A stretch of DNA of 64,000 nt from Fodinibacter sp963707895 (GTDB lineage: Bacteria; Actinomycetota; Actinomycetes; Actinomycetales; Dermatophilaceae), in NCBI GenBank assembly GCA_963707895.1, contig CAVPRS010000002.1:186001-250000 (forward strand), read 5' to 3'. A program made the translations under genes and the position numbers. How positions within the stretch are numbered: position 1 is the first letter of the stretch; every line of letters starts with the position of its first letter. A model generated the notes under the pieces. The model was not told the DNA's origin. It saw only the letters and a program-made list of their open reading frames with translations, and made no database searches. Below, in pieces: positions 8,339 through 17,256 of this stretch.

Positions 8339-9373
8339 GTGGCGACCTCGTCGAACCAGTGGCGGATGCCGGCCGAGTGGGCCCCGCACGAGCGCACCTG
8401 GATGGCGTGGCCCTCCGCCGGCTACACCCTGGGTGACACCGAGGCGGACGCCGAGGAGGCCCGCAGCACGTGGGCGGCGGTCGCTCGGGCGGTGGCCCGG
8501 TTCGAGCCCGTCACCGTCGTGGCCGCGCGCGCCGACGAGATGCTCGCGCGCGACTCGCTCGGCGAGCGCATCGAGGTCGTGACCACGCCCCTCGACGACG
8601 CGTGGATGCGCGACATCGGGCCGACCTTCGTGGTCGGGGCCGACGGCAGGCTGGGCGCGGTCGACTGGGTGTTCAACGGCTGGGGAGCCCAGCCCTGGGC
8701 GACCTGGGACGAGGACACCCGGGTGGCGTCCTTCGTCGCGGCACGGGCCGGTGCCACGCGGATCCTGTCCGACCTGGTCAACGAGGGAGGCGGCATCCAC
8801 GTCGACGGCCTGGGCACCGTGCTGCTCACCGAGACCGTGCAGCTCGACCCGGGACGCAACCCCGGGCTGACCCGCGCCGACGTCGAGGCCGAGATGGCCC
8901 GGACCATCGGCGCCACGACCTGCATCTGGCTGCCGCGAGGGCTGACCCGTGACTACGACGAGTTCGGGACCCGTGGGCACGTCGACATCGTCGCCACCTT
9001 CGCCTCCCCCGGCGTCGTGCTGCTGCACTGGCAGGGCGACCCCGGCCACCCCGACCACGAGGTCTCGGTCGAGCTCGAGGGGCTGCTGTCGTCGGCGCGC
9101 GACGCCCGCGGCGAACCGCTCGAGGTCGTGCGGGTGCCGGCGCCCAAGACCCTCGAGGACGACGAGGGGCCGGTCGACTGGAGCTACATCAACCACCTCG
9201 TCGTCAACGGCGGCGTGGTCGCCTGCACCTTCGACGACCCCCAGGACGACGACTCCCTCGCCCTGCTCGAGCGCGCGTACGAGGGTCGCCGGGTCGTGGG
9301 TGTCGACGCGCGTCCGCTCTTCGACCGCGGCGGCGGCATCCACTGCATCACCCAGCAGCAGCCCCGCCTCTGA
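8339..9373 (+). CDS. aguA: Agmatine deiminase
   Basis: 344 residues, PPAD-type guanidino-group hydrolase: agmatine to N-carbamoylputrescine plus ammonia. It opens with MPAEWAPHERTWMAWP, carries the catalytic His in GHVDIVATF and ends with the nucleophile Cys in GGGIHCITQQQP (about residue 336). The GTG start at 8339 follows GGGAGG by 7 nt. With aguB it gives a two-step agmatine-to-putrescine route; no arginine decarboxylase is in the window. It converges on a GNAT gene, with a 9-bp hairpin between them. Confidence 0.95.
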   Translation: MATSSNQWRMPAEWAPHERTWMAWPSAGYTLGDTEADAEEARSTWAAVARAVARFEPVTVVAARADEMLARDSLGERIEVVTTPLDDAWMRDIGPTFVVGADGRLGAVDWVFNGWGAQPWATWDEDTRVASFVAARAGATRILSDLVNEGGGIHVDGLGTVLLTETVQLDPGRNPGLTRADVEAEMARTIGATTCIWLPRGLTRDYDEFGTRGHVDIVATFASPGVVLLHWQGDPGHPDHEVSVELEGLLSSARDARGEPLEVVRVPAPKTLEDDEGPVDWSYINHLVVNGGVVACTFDDPQDDDSLALLERAYEGRRVVGVDARPLFDRGGGIHCITQQQPRL

Positions 9374-9381
9374 GCCCGCTC

Positions 9382-9403
9382 GTCGCCGGCCTCAGCCGGC
9401 GAC
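9382..9403. terminator. Hairpin between convergent aguA and GNAT genes
   Basis: GTCGCCGGC-ctca-GCCGGCGAC: 9 perfect bp with a 4-nt loop, overlapping the stop of the minus-strand GNAT gene. No U-tract on either side. Probably a bidirectional actinobacterial terminator. Confidence 0.6.
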
Positions 9404-9961
9404 CGTGGTGCGCATGACGCAGTTGCGCAGGCCCTTGGGTCGCACGTAGGCGAACCCGACTCGCTCGTAGAGCGCCCGGGTGCCGTCGTAGAGCACCGAC
9501 ACCTTCCGGCCGTCGGTGGTGTCGTGCGGGTAGCCCTCGACGACACCGCCTCCGGCCTGCGCGATGAGGTCGAGGGCGCCGCGCAGGGCGAGCTCGGTGA
9601 CGCCCTGCCGGCGGTACTTCTTGTCGACGAAGATGCAGGTGACCCGGTAGTCGGGGACGACGTCCTGGGTCTCGTCGTACTGCTTGCGGTGGTAGATGTT
9701 CGGCAGCTCCTCGGGTGGGCCGTACTGCGCCCAGGCCACGGCCTCCGTGCCGTCGACCACGAGCGCCGCGTGCGCCCGGCCCTCCTCGACCAGGCGCTGC
9801 TTGAGCGAGCGGTTGTCGTCGGCGTCGAAGGTCTTGTCGTCGTGCATCGTCTGGAAGTACGTGCACCAGCAGCCGCCGAACACCCCGTTGTGCCGCTCCA
9901 TGAGCCGCGCGTAGGCGTCCCACGTCTGCGGGGTGAGGGCCTCGACCGTGTAGCTCGTCAT
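9392..9961 (-). CDS. GNAT family N-acetyltransferase
   Basis: 189 residues. The acetyl-CoA site is read from VTCIFVDKKYRRQGVTELALRGAL, the R-R-Q-G-V motif A of GNAT enzymes, and the C-terminal YERVGFAYVRPKG is typical motif B. The N-terminal part has an unusual Cys/Trp patch, GGCWCTYFQ (about residues 29-37). Substrate unknown. It is convergent with aguA, and divergent from lhr across a 54-bp gap. Confidence 0.85.
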   Translation of the reverse strand: MTSYTVEALTPQTWDAYARLMERHNGVFGGCWCTYFQTMHDDKTFDADDNRSLKQRLVEEGRAHAALVVDGTEAVAWAQYGPPEELPNIYHRKQYDETQDVVPDYRVTCIFVDKKYRRQGVTELALRGALDLIAQAGGGVVEGYPHDTTDGRKVSVLYDGTRALYERVGFAYVRPKGLRNCVMRTTVAG

Positions 9962-10015
9962 GCCCTGGCATCCTGCCACCGCCGTGTCGGTGGCGGGTGA
10001 GAGGCTGACCCCCAC

Positions 10016-13000
10016 ATGTCCGGCGACGTCCTCGACCGCTTCTCCCCCGCCACCGCCGCGTGGTTCCGGAGCAGCTTCAGCGCGCCCACCGCCGCCCAGG
10101 AAGGCGCGTGGGAGGCGGTCAGCAGCGGCCACCACGCCCTCGTCGTCGCGCCCACCGGCTCCGGCAAGACCCTGTCCGCGTTCCTCTGGGCACTCGACCG
10201 GCTCGCGTCGCAACCCGTCCCGGAGGCGCGCAAGGAGCGGTGCCGGGTCCTCTACGTCTCGCCGATGAAGGCGCTCGCCGTCGACGTCGAGCGCAACCTG
10301 CGCAGCCCCCTGGTCGGCATCCGTCATGCCGCCACCCGGCTCGGCCTGCCCGAGCCCGACATCTCGGTCGCGGTGCGCTCGGGCGACACCCCGGCCGACG
10401 AGCGCCGTGCCTTCGCGCGCACGCCCACCGACGTGCTCATCACCACGCCCGAGTCGCTGTTCCTCATCCTCACCTCCGCGGCACGTGAGGCCCTGGCCGG
10501 CGTCGAGACGGTCATCGTCGACGAGGTGCACGCCCTCGCCGGCACCAAGCGCGGGGCCCACCTGGCCCTCAGCCTCGAGCGGCTCGACGCGCTCCTGCCC
10601 CGGCCCGCCCAGCGGATCGGGTTGTCCGCCACCGTCCGTCCCGTCGAGGAGGTCGCCCGCTACCTCGCCGGCGGGCGTCCGGTCGACGTCGTGCAGCCGC
10701 CGTCGACCAAGCAGTGGGACCTGCGGGTCGTCGTCCCGGTGCCCGACATGTCCGAGCTCGGGCAGCCCACGGGCGACCTCAGCGGGGCCGCGGCCGGGCC
10801 GGAGCAGCGGGCCTCGATCTGGCCGCACGTCGAGGAGCGCATCGTCGACCTCGTCGCCGAGCACACCTCGACCCTCGTCTTCTCCAACAGCCGCCGCCTC
10901 GCCGAGCGGCTCACCACCCGGCTCAACGAGATCTGGGAGGAGCGGGTCGAGGCGGCCGAGGGGGCCGAGACCGTCACCGCCCCGGATGCCGCGCCGCGCG
11001 CCGCGACGCTCGCCCACAGCCCGGCGCAGGTCATGGCGCAGTCCGGGGCCTCGCGCGGCGCACCCGCCGTGCTCGCCCGTGCCCACCACGGGTCGGTGAG
11101 CAAGGAGCAGCGCGCCAGCATCGAGGAGGACCTGAAGTCGGGGCGCCTCCCCGCCGTCGTCGCCACGAGCAGCCTCGAGCTGGGCATCGACATGGGGGCG
11201 GTCGACCTCGTGGTGCAGGTCGAGTCGCCGCCGTCGGTGGCCTCGGGGCTGCAGCGGGTCGGGCGCGCCGGCCACCAGGTCGGGGCGGTCAGCCGAGGGG
11301 TGCTCTTCCCCAAGTTCCGCGGCGACCTCGTGCAGACGGCCGTCGTCGTCGAGCGGATGCTGGCCGGGCAGATCGAGGCCCTGCACCTGCCGGCCACCCC
11401 CCTCGACGTGCTCGCCCAGCAGGTGGTGGCCATGTGCGCCCTCGACGAGTGGACCGTCGACGACGTCCTCGCCCTGGCGCGCCGCTCGGCCTCCTACTCC
11501 ACGCTCACCCGGCCCGTCCTCGACTCGGTGCTCGACATGCTCGCGGGGCGCTACCCCAGCGACGAGTTCGCCGAGCTGCGCGCCCGCATCACCTGGGACC
11601 GCCTCTCCGACACCCTCACCGGCCGCCGCGGCGCCCAGCGGCTCGCCGTCACCTCGGGGGGCACCATCCCCGACCGTGGGCTCTATGCCGTGTTCCTCGC
11701 CACCGGCGAGGGGCCCGGGCGGCGGGTCGGCGAGCTCGACGAGGAGATGGTCTACGAGTCGCGGGTCGGCGACCTGTTCACCCTCGGCACGAGCACCTGG
11801 CGCATCGAGGACATCACCCACGACCGCGTGCTGGTCACCCCGGCGCCCGGTCTCCCCGGGCGGCTGCCGTTCTGGAAGGGCGACTCGCTGGGCCGCCCCG
11901 CGGAGCTGGGCCGAGCCGTCGGCGCGTTCGTGCGCGAGCTCGAGGCGCTCACCCCCGATGCCGCGCGCGAGCGGGTGATGGCCGCCGGCCTCGACTCGTG
12001 GGCGGCCGACAACCTGCTCGGCTACCTGCGCGAGCAGCGTGAGGCCACCGGGCACGTGCCCGACGACCGGGCCATCGTCGTCGAGCGGTTCCGCGACGAG
12101 CTCGGCGACTGGCGGGTCGCCATCCTGTCGCCGTTCGGCGCCCAGGTGCACGCCCCGTGGGCCCTGGCCGTGAGCGCCCGGATGCGCGACCGGTTCGGGG
12201 TCGACGTGCAGGCGATGCACGGCGACGACGGCATCGTGCTGCGCCTGCCCGACCTCGAGCTCGACGACCTCGAGGGCGTGCGCGAGCGCGGGGTCGGCCG
12301 TGAGCTGCTCGACCTGGTCACCCTCGACCCCGATGACGTGCGCGGCATCGTCACCGACGAGATCGGCGGCTCGGCGCTGTTCGCCGCCCGGTTCCGTGAG
12401 TGCGCGGCCCGCGCCCTGCTGCTCCCCCGTCGCCGCCCCGACCGGCGCCAGCCGCTGTGGCAGCAGCGCCAGCGGGCCTCGCAGCTGCTCGAGGTCGCGA
12501 GCCAGTACCCGACCTTCCCGATCGTGCTCGAGGCCGTGCGCGAGTGCGTCCAGGACGTCTTCGACGTGCCCGGCCTGGTCGACCTGATGCGCGACATCGG
12601 CTCGCGCCGGGTCACCGTCGTCGATGTCGAGAGCAGCACGCCGAGCCCGTTCGCGAAGTCGCTGCTCTTCGGCTACGTCGCGCAGTTCCTCTACGAGGGC
12701 GACTCACCGCTCGCCGAGCGCCGGGCCGCGGCCCTGGCGCTCGACCCGAGCCTGCTCGCCGAGCTGCTCGGCACGAGCGAGGGACTGGCTCTGCGCGACC
12801 TGCTCGACGCCGAGCAGATCGCCCGCACCGAGGCCGAGCTGCAGCGGCTCACACCCGAGCGGGCCGCTCGCGACTCCGACGACGTCCTCGACCTGCTGCG
12901 CTCGCTGGGGCCGCTGCCGGTCGACGGCATCCTCGCCCGCTGCCGCGAGGGCACCAGCGGCGACGACGTCGAGGCCTGGCTCGCCGGGCTCCACGACGCC

Positions 13001-14752
13001 CGCCAGGTCATCGCGGTGCGGGTCGCCGGCGAGGACCGGTGGTCGGCCATCGACGACGCCTCCCGGCTGCGCGACGCGCTCGGCGTCTCGCTGCCCCCCG
13101 GCGTGCCGCAGGCCTTCCTCGAGCCCGTGGCCGACCCGCTCGGCGACCTCGTCGCCCGCTACGCCCGCACCCACGTGCCGTTCCACGCGGTCGAGGTGGC
13201 CCGCGCCTACGGGCTGGGTCCCGCCGTCGCGCACGCGGCCCTGACCCGGCTGGTGTCGTCGGGGCGCGTCGTCGAGGGCGAGCTGCTGCCCACCGGTGGT
13301 GGCGGCACCGAGTTCTGCGACGCGGAGGTGCTGCGCCTGCTGCGGCGCCGCTCGCTCGCGGCGCTGCGCGCCGAGGTCGAGCCGGTCACCCCGGTCGAGC
13401 TGTCCCGGTTCCTGCAGGACTGGCAGGGAGTCGGTGGCCGGTTGCGCGGGCGCGACGGCCTGCTCCGCGTCATCGAGCAGCTCAGCGGCGCCGTGCTGCC
13501 GGCCAGCGCGCTCGAGTCCCTCGTCCTGCCCGCGCGCGTCGCCGACTACTCCCCCGCCCTGCTCGACGAGCTGATGGCCACCGGTGAGGTGCTCTGGTGC
13601 GGCCACGGCTCGCTACCCGGCGACGACGGCTGGATGTCGCTGCACCTCGCCGACTCCGCGCACGTCACCCTGCCCGGGCCAGACCCCGACCGGGTGCCGT
13701 CGCCCGAGGGCCTCGCGGTGCTCGATGCCCTGGCCGGTGGCGGGGCCCACTTCTTCCGCACCCTGGCCGAGCAGGTGGCGTCCACCGACGACCAGGGTCT
13801 CGCCACGACACTCTGGGACCTGGTCTGGTCGGGGCGGGTCACCGGCGACACGTTCGCCCCGGTGCGCGCGCTGCTGTCCGGCGGGCGCACGGCCCACCGC
13901 CGTATGCCCAGCGGACCCCGGCGCACCAGGTATGCCGGCCGCCGCGGCCCGCTCGGCGGGCTGGGTGCCGCTCCGTCGCGCCCCACGCTGCCGGCGCGCA
14001 CCGGCCCACCGCAGGTCACCGGGCGCTGGTCGCTGCTGCCGCCGGTCGACCTCGACCCCACGCTGCGCGCCTACGCCACGGCCGAGCTGCTGCTCGACCG
14101 GCACGGCATCCTCACCCGTGGGGCGACGGCCGCCGAGGACGTCCCCGGCGGGTTCGCCGCCATCTACCGCGTGCTGGGACGGGCCGAGGAAGCCGGCCGG
14201 GTGCGCCGCGGCTACTTCGTCGAGGGCCTTGGTGCCTCACAGTTCGGCACGACCGGTGCGGTCGACCGGCTGCGCGGCGGCTCGGGGTCGTCCGGCCCGG
14301 GTGACCGGGGCAAGGGGTCGCCGACCGCCGTGGTGCTCGCCGCCAGCGACCCGGCCAACCCCTACGGCGGGGCGCTCTCCTGGCCCGACCGCGCGGTCGA
14401 CCCGGCAGCCGACGGCGATGGCGACGACGCGCCCGACGCCAAGCCCGCCGACAAGCGGCGGCGGCACCAGCCGGGCCGCAAGGCGGGTGCCGTCGTCGTG
14501 CTCGTCGACGGCGACCTCGTGCTCTACGTCGAGCGCGGCGGGAAGACGCTGCTCACCTACTCCGACGACCCCGACCGGCTCCGATCAGCGGCGGCCGCCC
14601 TCGCCGACGCGGTGCGGCAGGGCAGCCTGGGCCGCATCACGGTCGAGAAGGCCGACGGCGGCCAGGTCCTCGGGTCGAGCCACCCGGTCGTCACGGCCCT
14701 CGAGGAGGCCGGATTCCACCTCACCCCGCGCGGGCTGCGGATGCGCAGGTGA
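10016..14752 (+). CDS. lhr: ATP-dependent helicase Lhr (large helicase-related, full length)
   Basis: 1578 residues, the normal size for the long actinobacterial Lhr, a 3'-5' helicase tied to DNA repair. The N-terminal helicase core has Walker A APTGSGKT (45-52), DEVH (169-172), SAT in GLSATVRP (about 203), ELGIDMG (about 391) and QRVGRAGH (about 418). After it come a winged-helix/beta-barrel part and the long Lhr C-terminal region. Nei follows 6 nt downstream, as in other actinobacteria, suggesting a joint repair role. A low-complexity Gly/Pro/Asp-rich linker lies near residues 1425-1485. Confidence 0.96.
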   Translation: MSGDVLDRFSPATAAWFRSSFSAPTAAQEGAWEAVSSGHHALVVAPTGSGKTLSAFLWALDRLASQPVPEARKERCRVLYVSPMKALAVDVERNLRSPLVGIRHAATRLGLPEPDISVAVRSGDTPADERRAFARTPTDVLITTPESLFLILTSAAREALAGVETVIVDEVHALAGTKRGAHLALSLERLDALLPRPAQRIGLSATVRPVEEVARYLAGGRPVDVVQPPSTKQWDLRVVVPVPDMSELGQPTGDLSGAAAGPEQRASIWPHVEERIVDLVAEHTSTLVFSNSRRLAERLTTRLNEIWEERVEAAEGAETVTAPDAAPRAATLAHSPAQVMAQSGASRGAPAVLARAHHGSVSKEQRASIEEDLKSGRLPAVVATSSLELGIDMGAVDLVVQVESPPSVASGLQRVGRAGHQVGAVSRGVLFPKFRGDLVQTAVVVERMLAGQIEALHLPATPLDVLAQQVVAMCALDEWTVDDVLALARRSASYSTLTRPVLDSVLDMLAGRYPSDEFAELRARITWDRLSDTLTGRRGAQRLAVTSGGTIPDRGLYAVFLATGEGPGRRVGELDEEMVYESRVGDLFTLGTSTWRIEDITHDRVLVTPAPGLPGRLPFWKGDSLGRPAELGRAVGAFVRELEALTPDAARERVMAAGLDSWAADNLLGYLREQREATGHVPDDRAIVVERFRDELGDWRVAILSPFGAQVHAPWALAVSARMRDRFGVDVQAMHGDDGIVLRLPDLELDDLEGVRERGVGRELLDLVTLDPDDVRGIVTDEIGGSALFAARFRECAARALLLPRRRPDRRQPLWQQRQRASQLLEVASQYPTFPIVLEAVRECVQDVFDVPGLVDLMRDIGSRRVTVVDVESSTPSPFAKSLLFGYVAQFLYEGDSPLAERRAAALALDPSLLAELLGTSEGLALRDLLDAEQIARTEAELQRLTPERAARDSDDVLDLLRSLGPLPVDGILARCREGTSGDDVEAWLAGLHDARQVIAVRVAGEDRWSAIDDASRLRDALGVSLPPGVPQAFLEPVADPLGDLVARYARTHVPFHAVEVARAYGLGPAVAHAALTRLVSSGRVVEGELLPTGGGGTEFCDAEVLRLLRRRSLAALRAEVEPVTPVELSRFLQDWQGVGGRLRGRDGLLRVIEQLSGAVLPASALESLVLPARVADYSPALLDELMATGEVLWCGHGSLPGDDGWMSLHLADSAHVTLPGPDPDRVPSPEGLAVLDALAGGGAHFFRTLAEQVASTDDQGLATTLWDLVWSGRVTGDTFAPVRALLSGGRTAHRRMPSGPRRTRYAGRRGPLGGLGAAPSRPTLPARTGPPQVTGRWSLLPPVDLDPTLRAYATAELLLDRHGILTRGATAAEDVPGGFAAIYRVLGRAEEAGRVRRGYFVEGLGASQFGTTGAVDRLRGGSGSSGPGDRGKGSPTAVVLAASDPANPYGGALSWPDRAVDPAADGDGDDAPDAKPADKRRRHQPGRKAGAVVVLVDGDLVLYVERGGKTLLTYSDDPDRLRSAAAALADAVRQGSLGRITVEKADGGQVLGSSHPVVTALEEAGFHLTPRGLRMRR

Positions 14753-14758
14753 TCGCTC

Positions 14759-15628
14759 GTGCCCGAGGGTGACACCGTGCACCGCACCGCCGACCGGCTC
14801 GATGCCGCACTGCGCGACACGGTGGTCGAGCGGGCCGAGCTGCGCTGGCCCTCGGTGCCCGACGTCGACCTCAGCGGGTCGCGCACCCTCGAGGTCGTGG
14901 CCCGCGGCAAGCACCTGCTGCACCGGTTCGACACGGGGTCCACGCTGCACACCCACCTGCGGATGGAGGGGCAGTGGCGGGTCGAGCACCCGGGCGCGCG
15001 CACCGAGCAGGTGCTGCGACGCCACGACCTGCGGGCCGCCGTGCTCACCGCCCGGTGGTCGGCGTTCGGCCTGCGCCTCGGCATGCTCGACCTCGTGCCC
15101 ACGGCCCGCGAGTCCGACCTCGTCGGCCACCTCGGGCCCGACGTGCTCGGCCCCGACTGGGATGCCGCGGTGGCGGCGGCGCGGGTCACGGCATCCACGG
15201 GCTTCGTCGGCGACGTCTTGCTCGACCAGCGGGTGCTGTGCGGGGTGGGCACCTTCTGGGCCAGCGAGATCCTGTTCATCGAGCGGGTGCTGCCCTGGAC
15301 CCCGGCGGCCGACCTCGACCCCGAGCGGGTCCGAGCCCTCCTCGAGCGGCTGCACCGCCTGATGGACACCGCCCGCCGCACCGGCTGGCAGGGCAGCACC
15401 GGCATCCAGCGCACGGGTGAGGAGGCCTACGTGCACGCACGGTCGGGCCGACCGTGCCGTCGGTGCGGCGACACGGTGCGGGTGGCGATGACGGGCGTGG
15501 CCCCCCGCCAGCGAACGATGTTCTCGTGCCCGACCTGCCAAGGCGGCCTGGCGCCCACTGACGACGGGAGGCCACAGCGGCCGCTGGGCAGCGGCAGGCG
15601 ACGCTCCTGGGCCGCGGAGGGCTCCTAG
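14759..15628 (+). CDS. nei: Endonuclease VIII-like DNA glycosylase/AP lyase
   Basis: 289 residues of the Fpg/Nei family, which remove oxidised bases and cut the abasic site. After the initiator comes PEGDTVHR, giving the catalytic Pro2 and Glu3. A Lys in ARGKHLLHRF and the C-terminal zinc finger (CRRCGD ... FSCPTCQ) are present. It starts 6 nt after lhr. The stop overlaps the end of clgR on the other strand by 4 nt. The 30 residues after the zinc finger are Arg/Gly-rich and not conserved. Confidence 0.94.
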   Translation: MPEGDTVHRTADRLDAALRDTVVERAELRWPSVPDVDLSGSRTLEVVARGKHLLHRFDTGSTLHTHLRMEGQWRVEHPGARTEQVLRRHDLRAAVLTARWSAFGLRLGMLDLVPTARESDLVGHLGPDVLGPDWDAAVAAARVTASTGFVGDVLLDQRVLCGVGTFWASEILFIERVLPWTPAADLDPERVRALLERLHRLMDTARRTGWQGSTGIQRTGEEAYVHARSGRPCRRCGDTVRVAMTGVAPRQRTMFSCPTCQGGLAPTDDGRPQRPLGSGRRRSWAAEGS

Positions 15629-15930
15629 GCCGCGGAGGCCGAGACGGTGTCGGACATCTGTTGCCCGACGGGCAGTGACACCGGCGCGGAGAGGGTCTCG
15701 ACTCGCTCGACGCGCTCTCGCACGAGCTCGAGCACCTCGGACAGGGTCAGGCCGAGACCGGTGCAGACCGATGCGAGCAGCTCGGAGGAGGCCTCCTTGG
15801 TGCCGCGCTCGAGCTCACTGAGGTAACCGAGGGAGACGGCGGAGGTCGACGCGACGTCGCGTAGCGTGCGGCCCTGGTCCTGGCGGATCTCGCGCAGGAC
15901 CTCGCCGAGCTCGTGCCGAAGCAGGATCAC
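15625..15930 (-). CDS. clgR: XRE-family regulator ClgR (Clp gene regulator)
   Basis: 101 residues. The helix-turn-helix reads RTLRDVASTSAVSLGYLSEL (residues 21-40), followed by ERGTKEASSELL, close to ClgR of Streptomyces and Mycobacterium, which activates clp protease and other stress genes. The start is GTG 15930, set by AGGAGG 4 nt upstream. The protein ends in SASAA; in Streptomyces ClgR a C-terminal Ala-Ala makes the regulator a ClpP substrate (family knowledge), so feedback turnover is plausible. It follows cinA on the same strand, as in related genomes. Confidence 0.9.
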   Translation of the reverse strand: MILLRHELGEVLREIRQDQGRTLRDVASTSAVSLGYLSELERGTKEASSELLASVCTGLGLTLSEVLELVRERVERVETLSAPVSLPVGQQMSDTVSASAA

Positions 15931-15985
15931 GGTGCCTCCTCTCGCTCGTCGGTGCGGACCGTCTGACCGGCCCACATGGTCCACG

Positions 15986-16513
15986 TTACCCCGAGGGACC
16001 CACGCCGTCGCGGAGGTTCTCGAGAGCCCGTGCCAGGAGGCGGAGCACCGCCAGAACGCTGGCGGCACGGATCTCCTCCCGGTCGCCGGTCAACGCCAGC
16101 GCCTCGACCTGGATTCCCCAAGGCCCGCTGGCACCCACGAACACCGTGCCCACGGGCCGGCCGTCGGCCGGTTCGGGGCCGGCCACCCCGGTCGTCGACA
16201 CGCCCACCGCGCACCCCAGCACCTGCCGCACGCCGTCGGCGAGCTGGGCGGCGACGGGCTCGCAGACCGCGCCCTCACGGGCGAGCAGCCCGCGGTCGAC
16301 CCCGAGCACGTCGGCCTTGACCTCGCTCGCGTAGGCGACCACCCCACCGCGCACGACGGCGGATGCGCCGGGCACGGTGGTCAGAGCCCCGCAGACCAGG
16401 CCCCCCGTGAGCGACTCGGCGGTGCCGACCGACAGGTCGAGCTCGCGCAGCCGAGCGATGACCGTGGCGGCGAGGGCTCGCGCCTCGCCGGCAGCACCCG
16501 CCCCTGGGGTCAC
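15986..16513 (-). CDS. cinA: CinA C-terminal domain protein (nicotinamide-nucleotide amidohydrolase)
   Basis: 175 residues, only the C-terminal domain of CinA (PncC type), which converts NMN to nicotinate mononucleotide. Seen: SVGTAESLTGGLV near residue 30, VRGGVVAYASEVK, and the STTGVAGPEPADG loop. It lacks the N-terminal MoaB-like domain of full CinA, as is usual in actinobacteria. The GTG start overlaps the pgsA stop (GTGA). Order rimO-pgsA-cinA-clgR. Confidence 0.92.
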   Translation of the reverse strand: MTPGAGAAGEARALAATVIARLRELDLSVGTAESLTGGLVCGALTTVPGASAVVRGGVVAYASEVKADVLGVDRGLLAREGAVCEPVAAQLADGVRQVLGCAVGVSTTGVAGPEPADGRPVGTVFVGASGPWGIQVEALALTGDREEIRAASVLAVLRLLARALENLRDGVGPSG

Positions 16514-17256
16514 GAGCCGCTGCGACGCTCGCGGGCCGCGGCGGCGCGCTCCGCCCGCTCGGCGCGCTTGCGCTCCGCACGCGGGCTGGTCTGGCGCAGG
16601 CGCAGCGCCTGGTTGAGGTAGTCGATGCCCGTGACCACGGTGACGACGACTGCCGCCCCCAGGCAGATCGACGCGGCCCACTCCCACAGGTCGGGCAGCG
16701 GCAGGGTCCAGCGCGGGATGACGAACAGCCCGATGCCGAAGGTCTGCAGCAGGGTCTTGACCTTGCCGCCGCGGCCGGCCGCCATGACGCCGTGCCGGAT
16801 CACCCAGAACCGCACGGCGGTGATGCCCCACTCGCGCACGAGCACGACGATCGTGACCCACCACCAGACCTCGCCGATGATCGACAGCCCGACCAGGGCC
16901 ATCGTGACGAGGGCCTTGTCGGCGATCGGGTCGACGACCTTGCCGAAGTTGGTCACGAGGCCACGACTGCGGGCCAGGTCGCCGTCGATCCGGTCGGTGA
17001 TCATCGCGACGGCGAAGACCCCGAACGCCAGCCAGCGGTAGGTGGCGTCGGTGCCGTCGTCGACGAGCAGCAGCCAGCCGAACACCGGCACGAGCAGCAG
17101 GCGCAGGATGGTCAGGTAGTTCGCGATGTTCCAGGCGCTCGGCCCCGTGGTGGGCACGGCCGGGCTCGCCGGGTCGACGCCGACCCGGTAGGGGTCGGTG
17201 GCACGGCCCTCGGCGAGCGGGCCGGGGCGCACCGGGCGCAGCGGCTTCTCGCTCAT
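16510..17256 (-). CDS. pgsA: CDP-diacylglycerol-glycerol-3-phosphate 3-phosphatidyltransferase
   Basis: 248 residues. The CDP-alcohol phosphotransferase motif is complete in DRIDGDLARSRG and NFGKVVDPIADK, with all metal-binding Asp residues. It makes phosphatidylglycerol phosphate from CDP-diacylglycerol at the membrane, with several hydrophobic helices after residue 100. The C-terminus is a highly basic Lys/Arg/Glu tail. The ATG overlaps the rimO stop by 4 nt (ATGA) and the stop overlaps cinA in the same way. Confidence 0.94.
   Translation of the reverse strand: MSEKPLRPVRPGPLAEGRATDPYRVGVDPASPAVPTTGPSAWNIANYLTILRLLLVPVFGWLLLVDDGTDATYRWLAFGVFAVAMITDRIDGDLARSRGLVTNFGKVVDPIADKALVTMALVGLSIIGEVWWWVTIVVLVREWGITAVRFWVIRHGVMAAGRGGKVKTLLQTFGIGLFVIPRWTLPLPDLWEWAASICLGAAVVVTVVTGIDYLNQALRLRQTSPRAERKRAERAERAAAARERRSGS

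Noticed and set aside
9392..12220. Very long minus-strand frame opposite lhr
   Set aside because: Antisense shadow of high-GC lhr; only its last 570 nt, the GNAT gene at 9392-9961, is protein-like.
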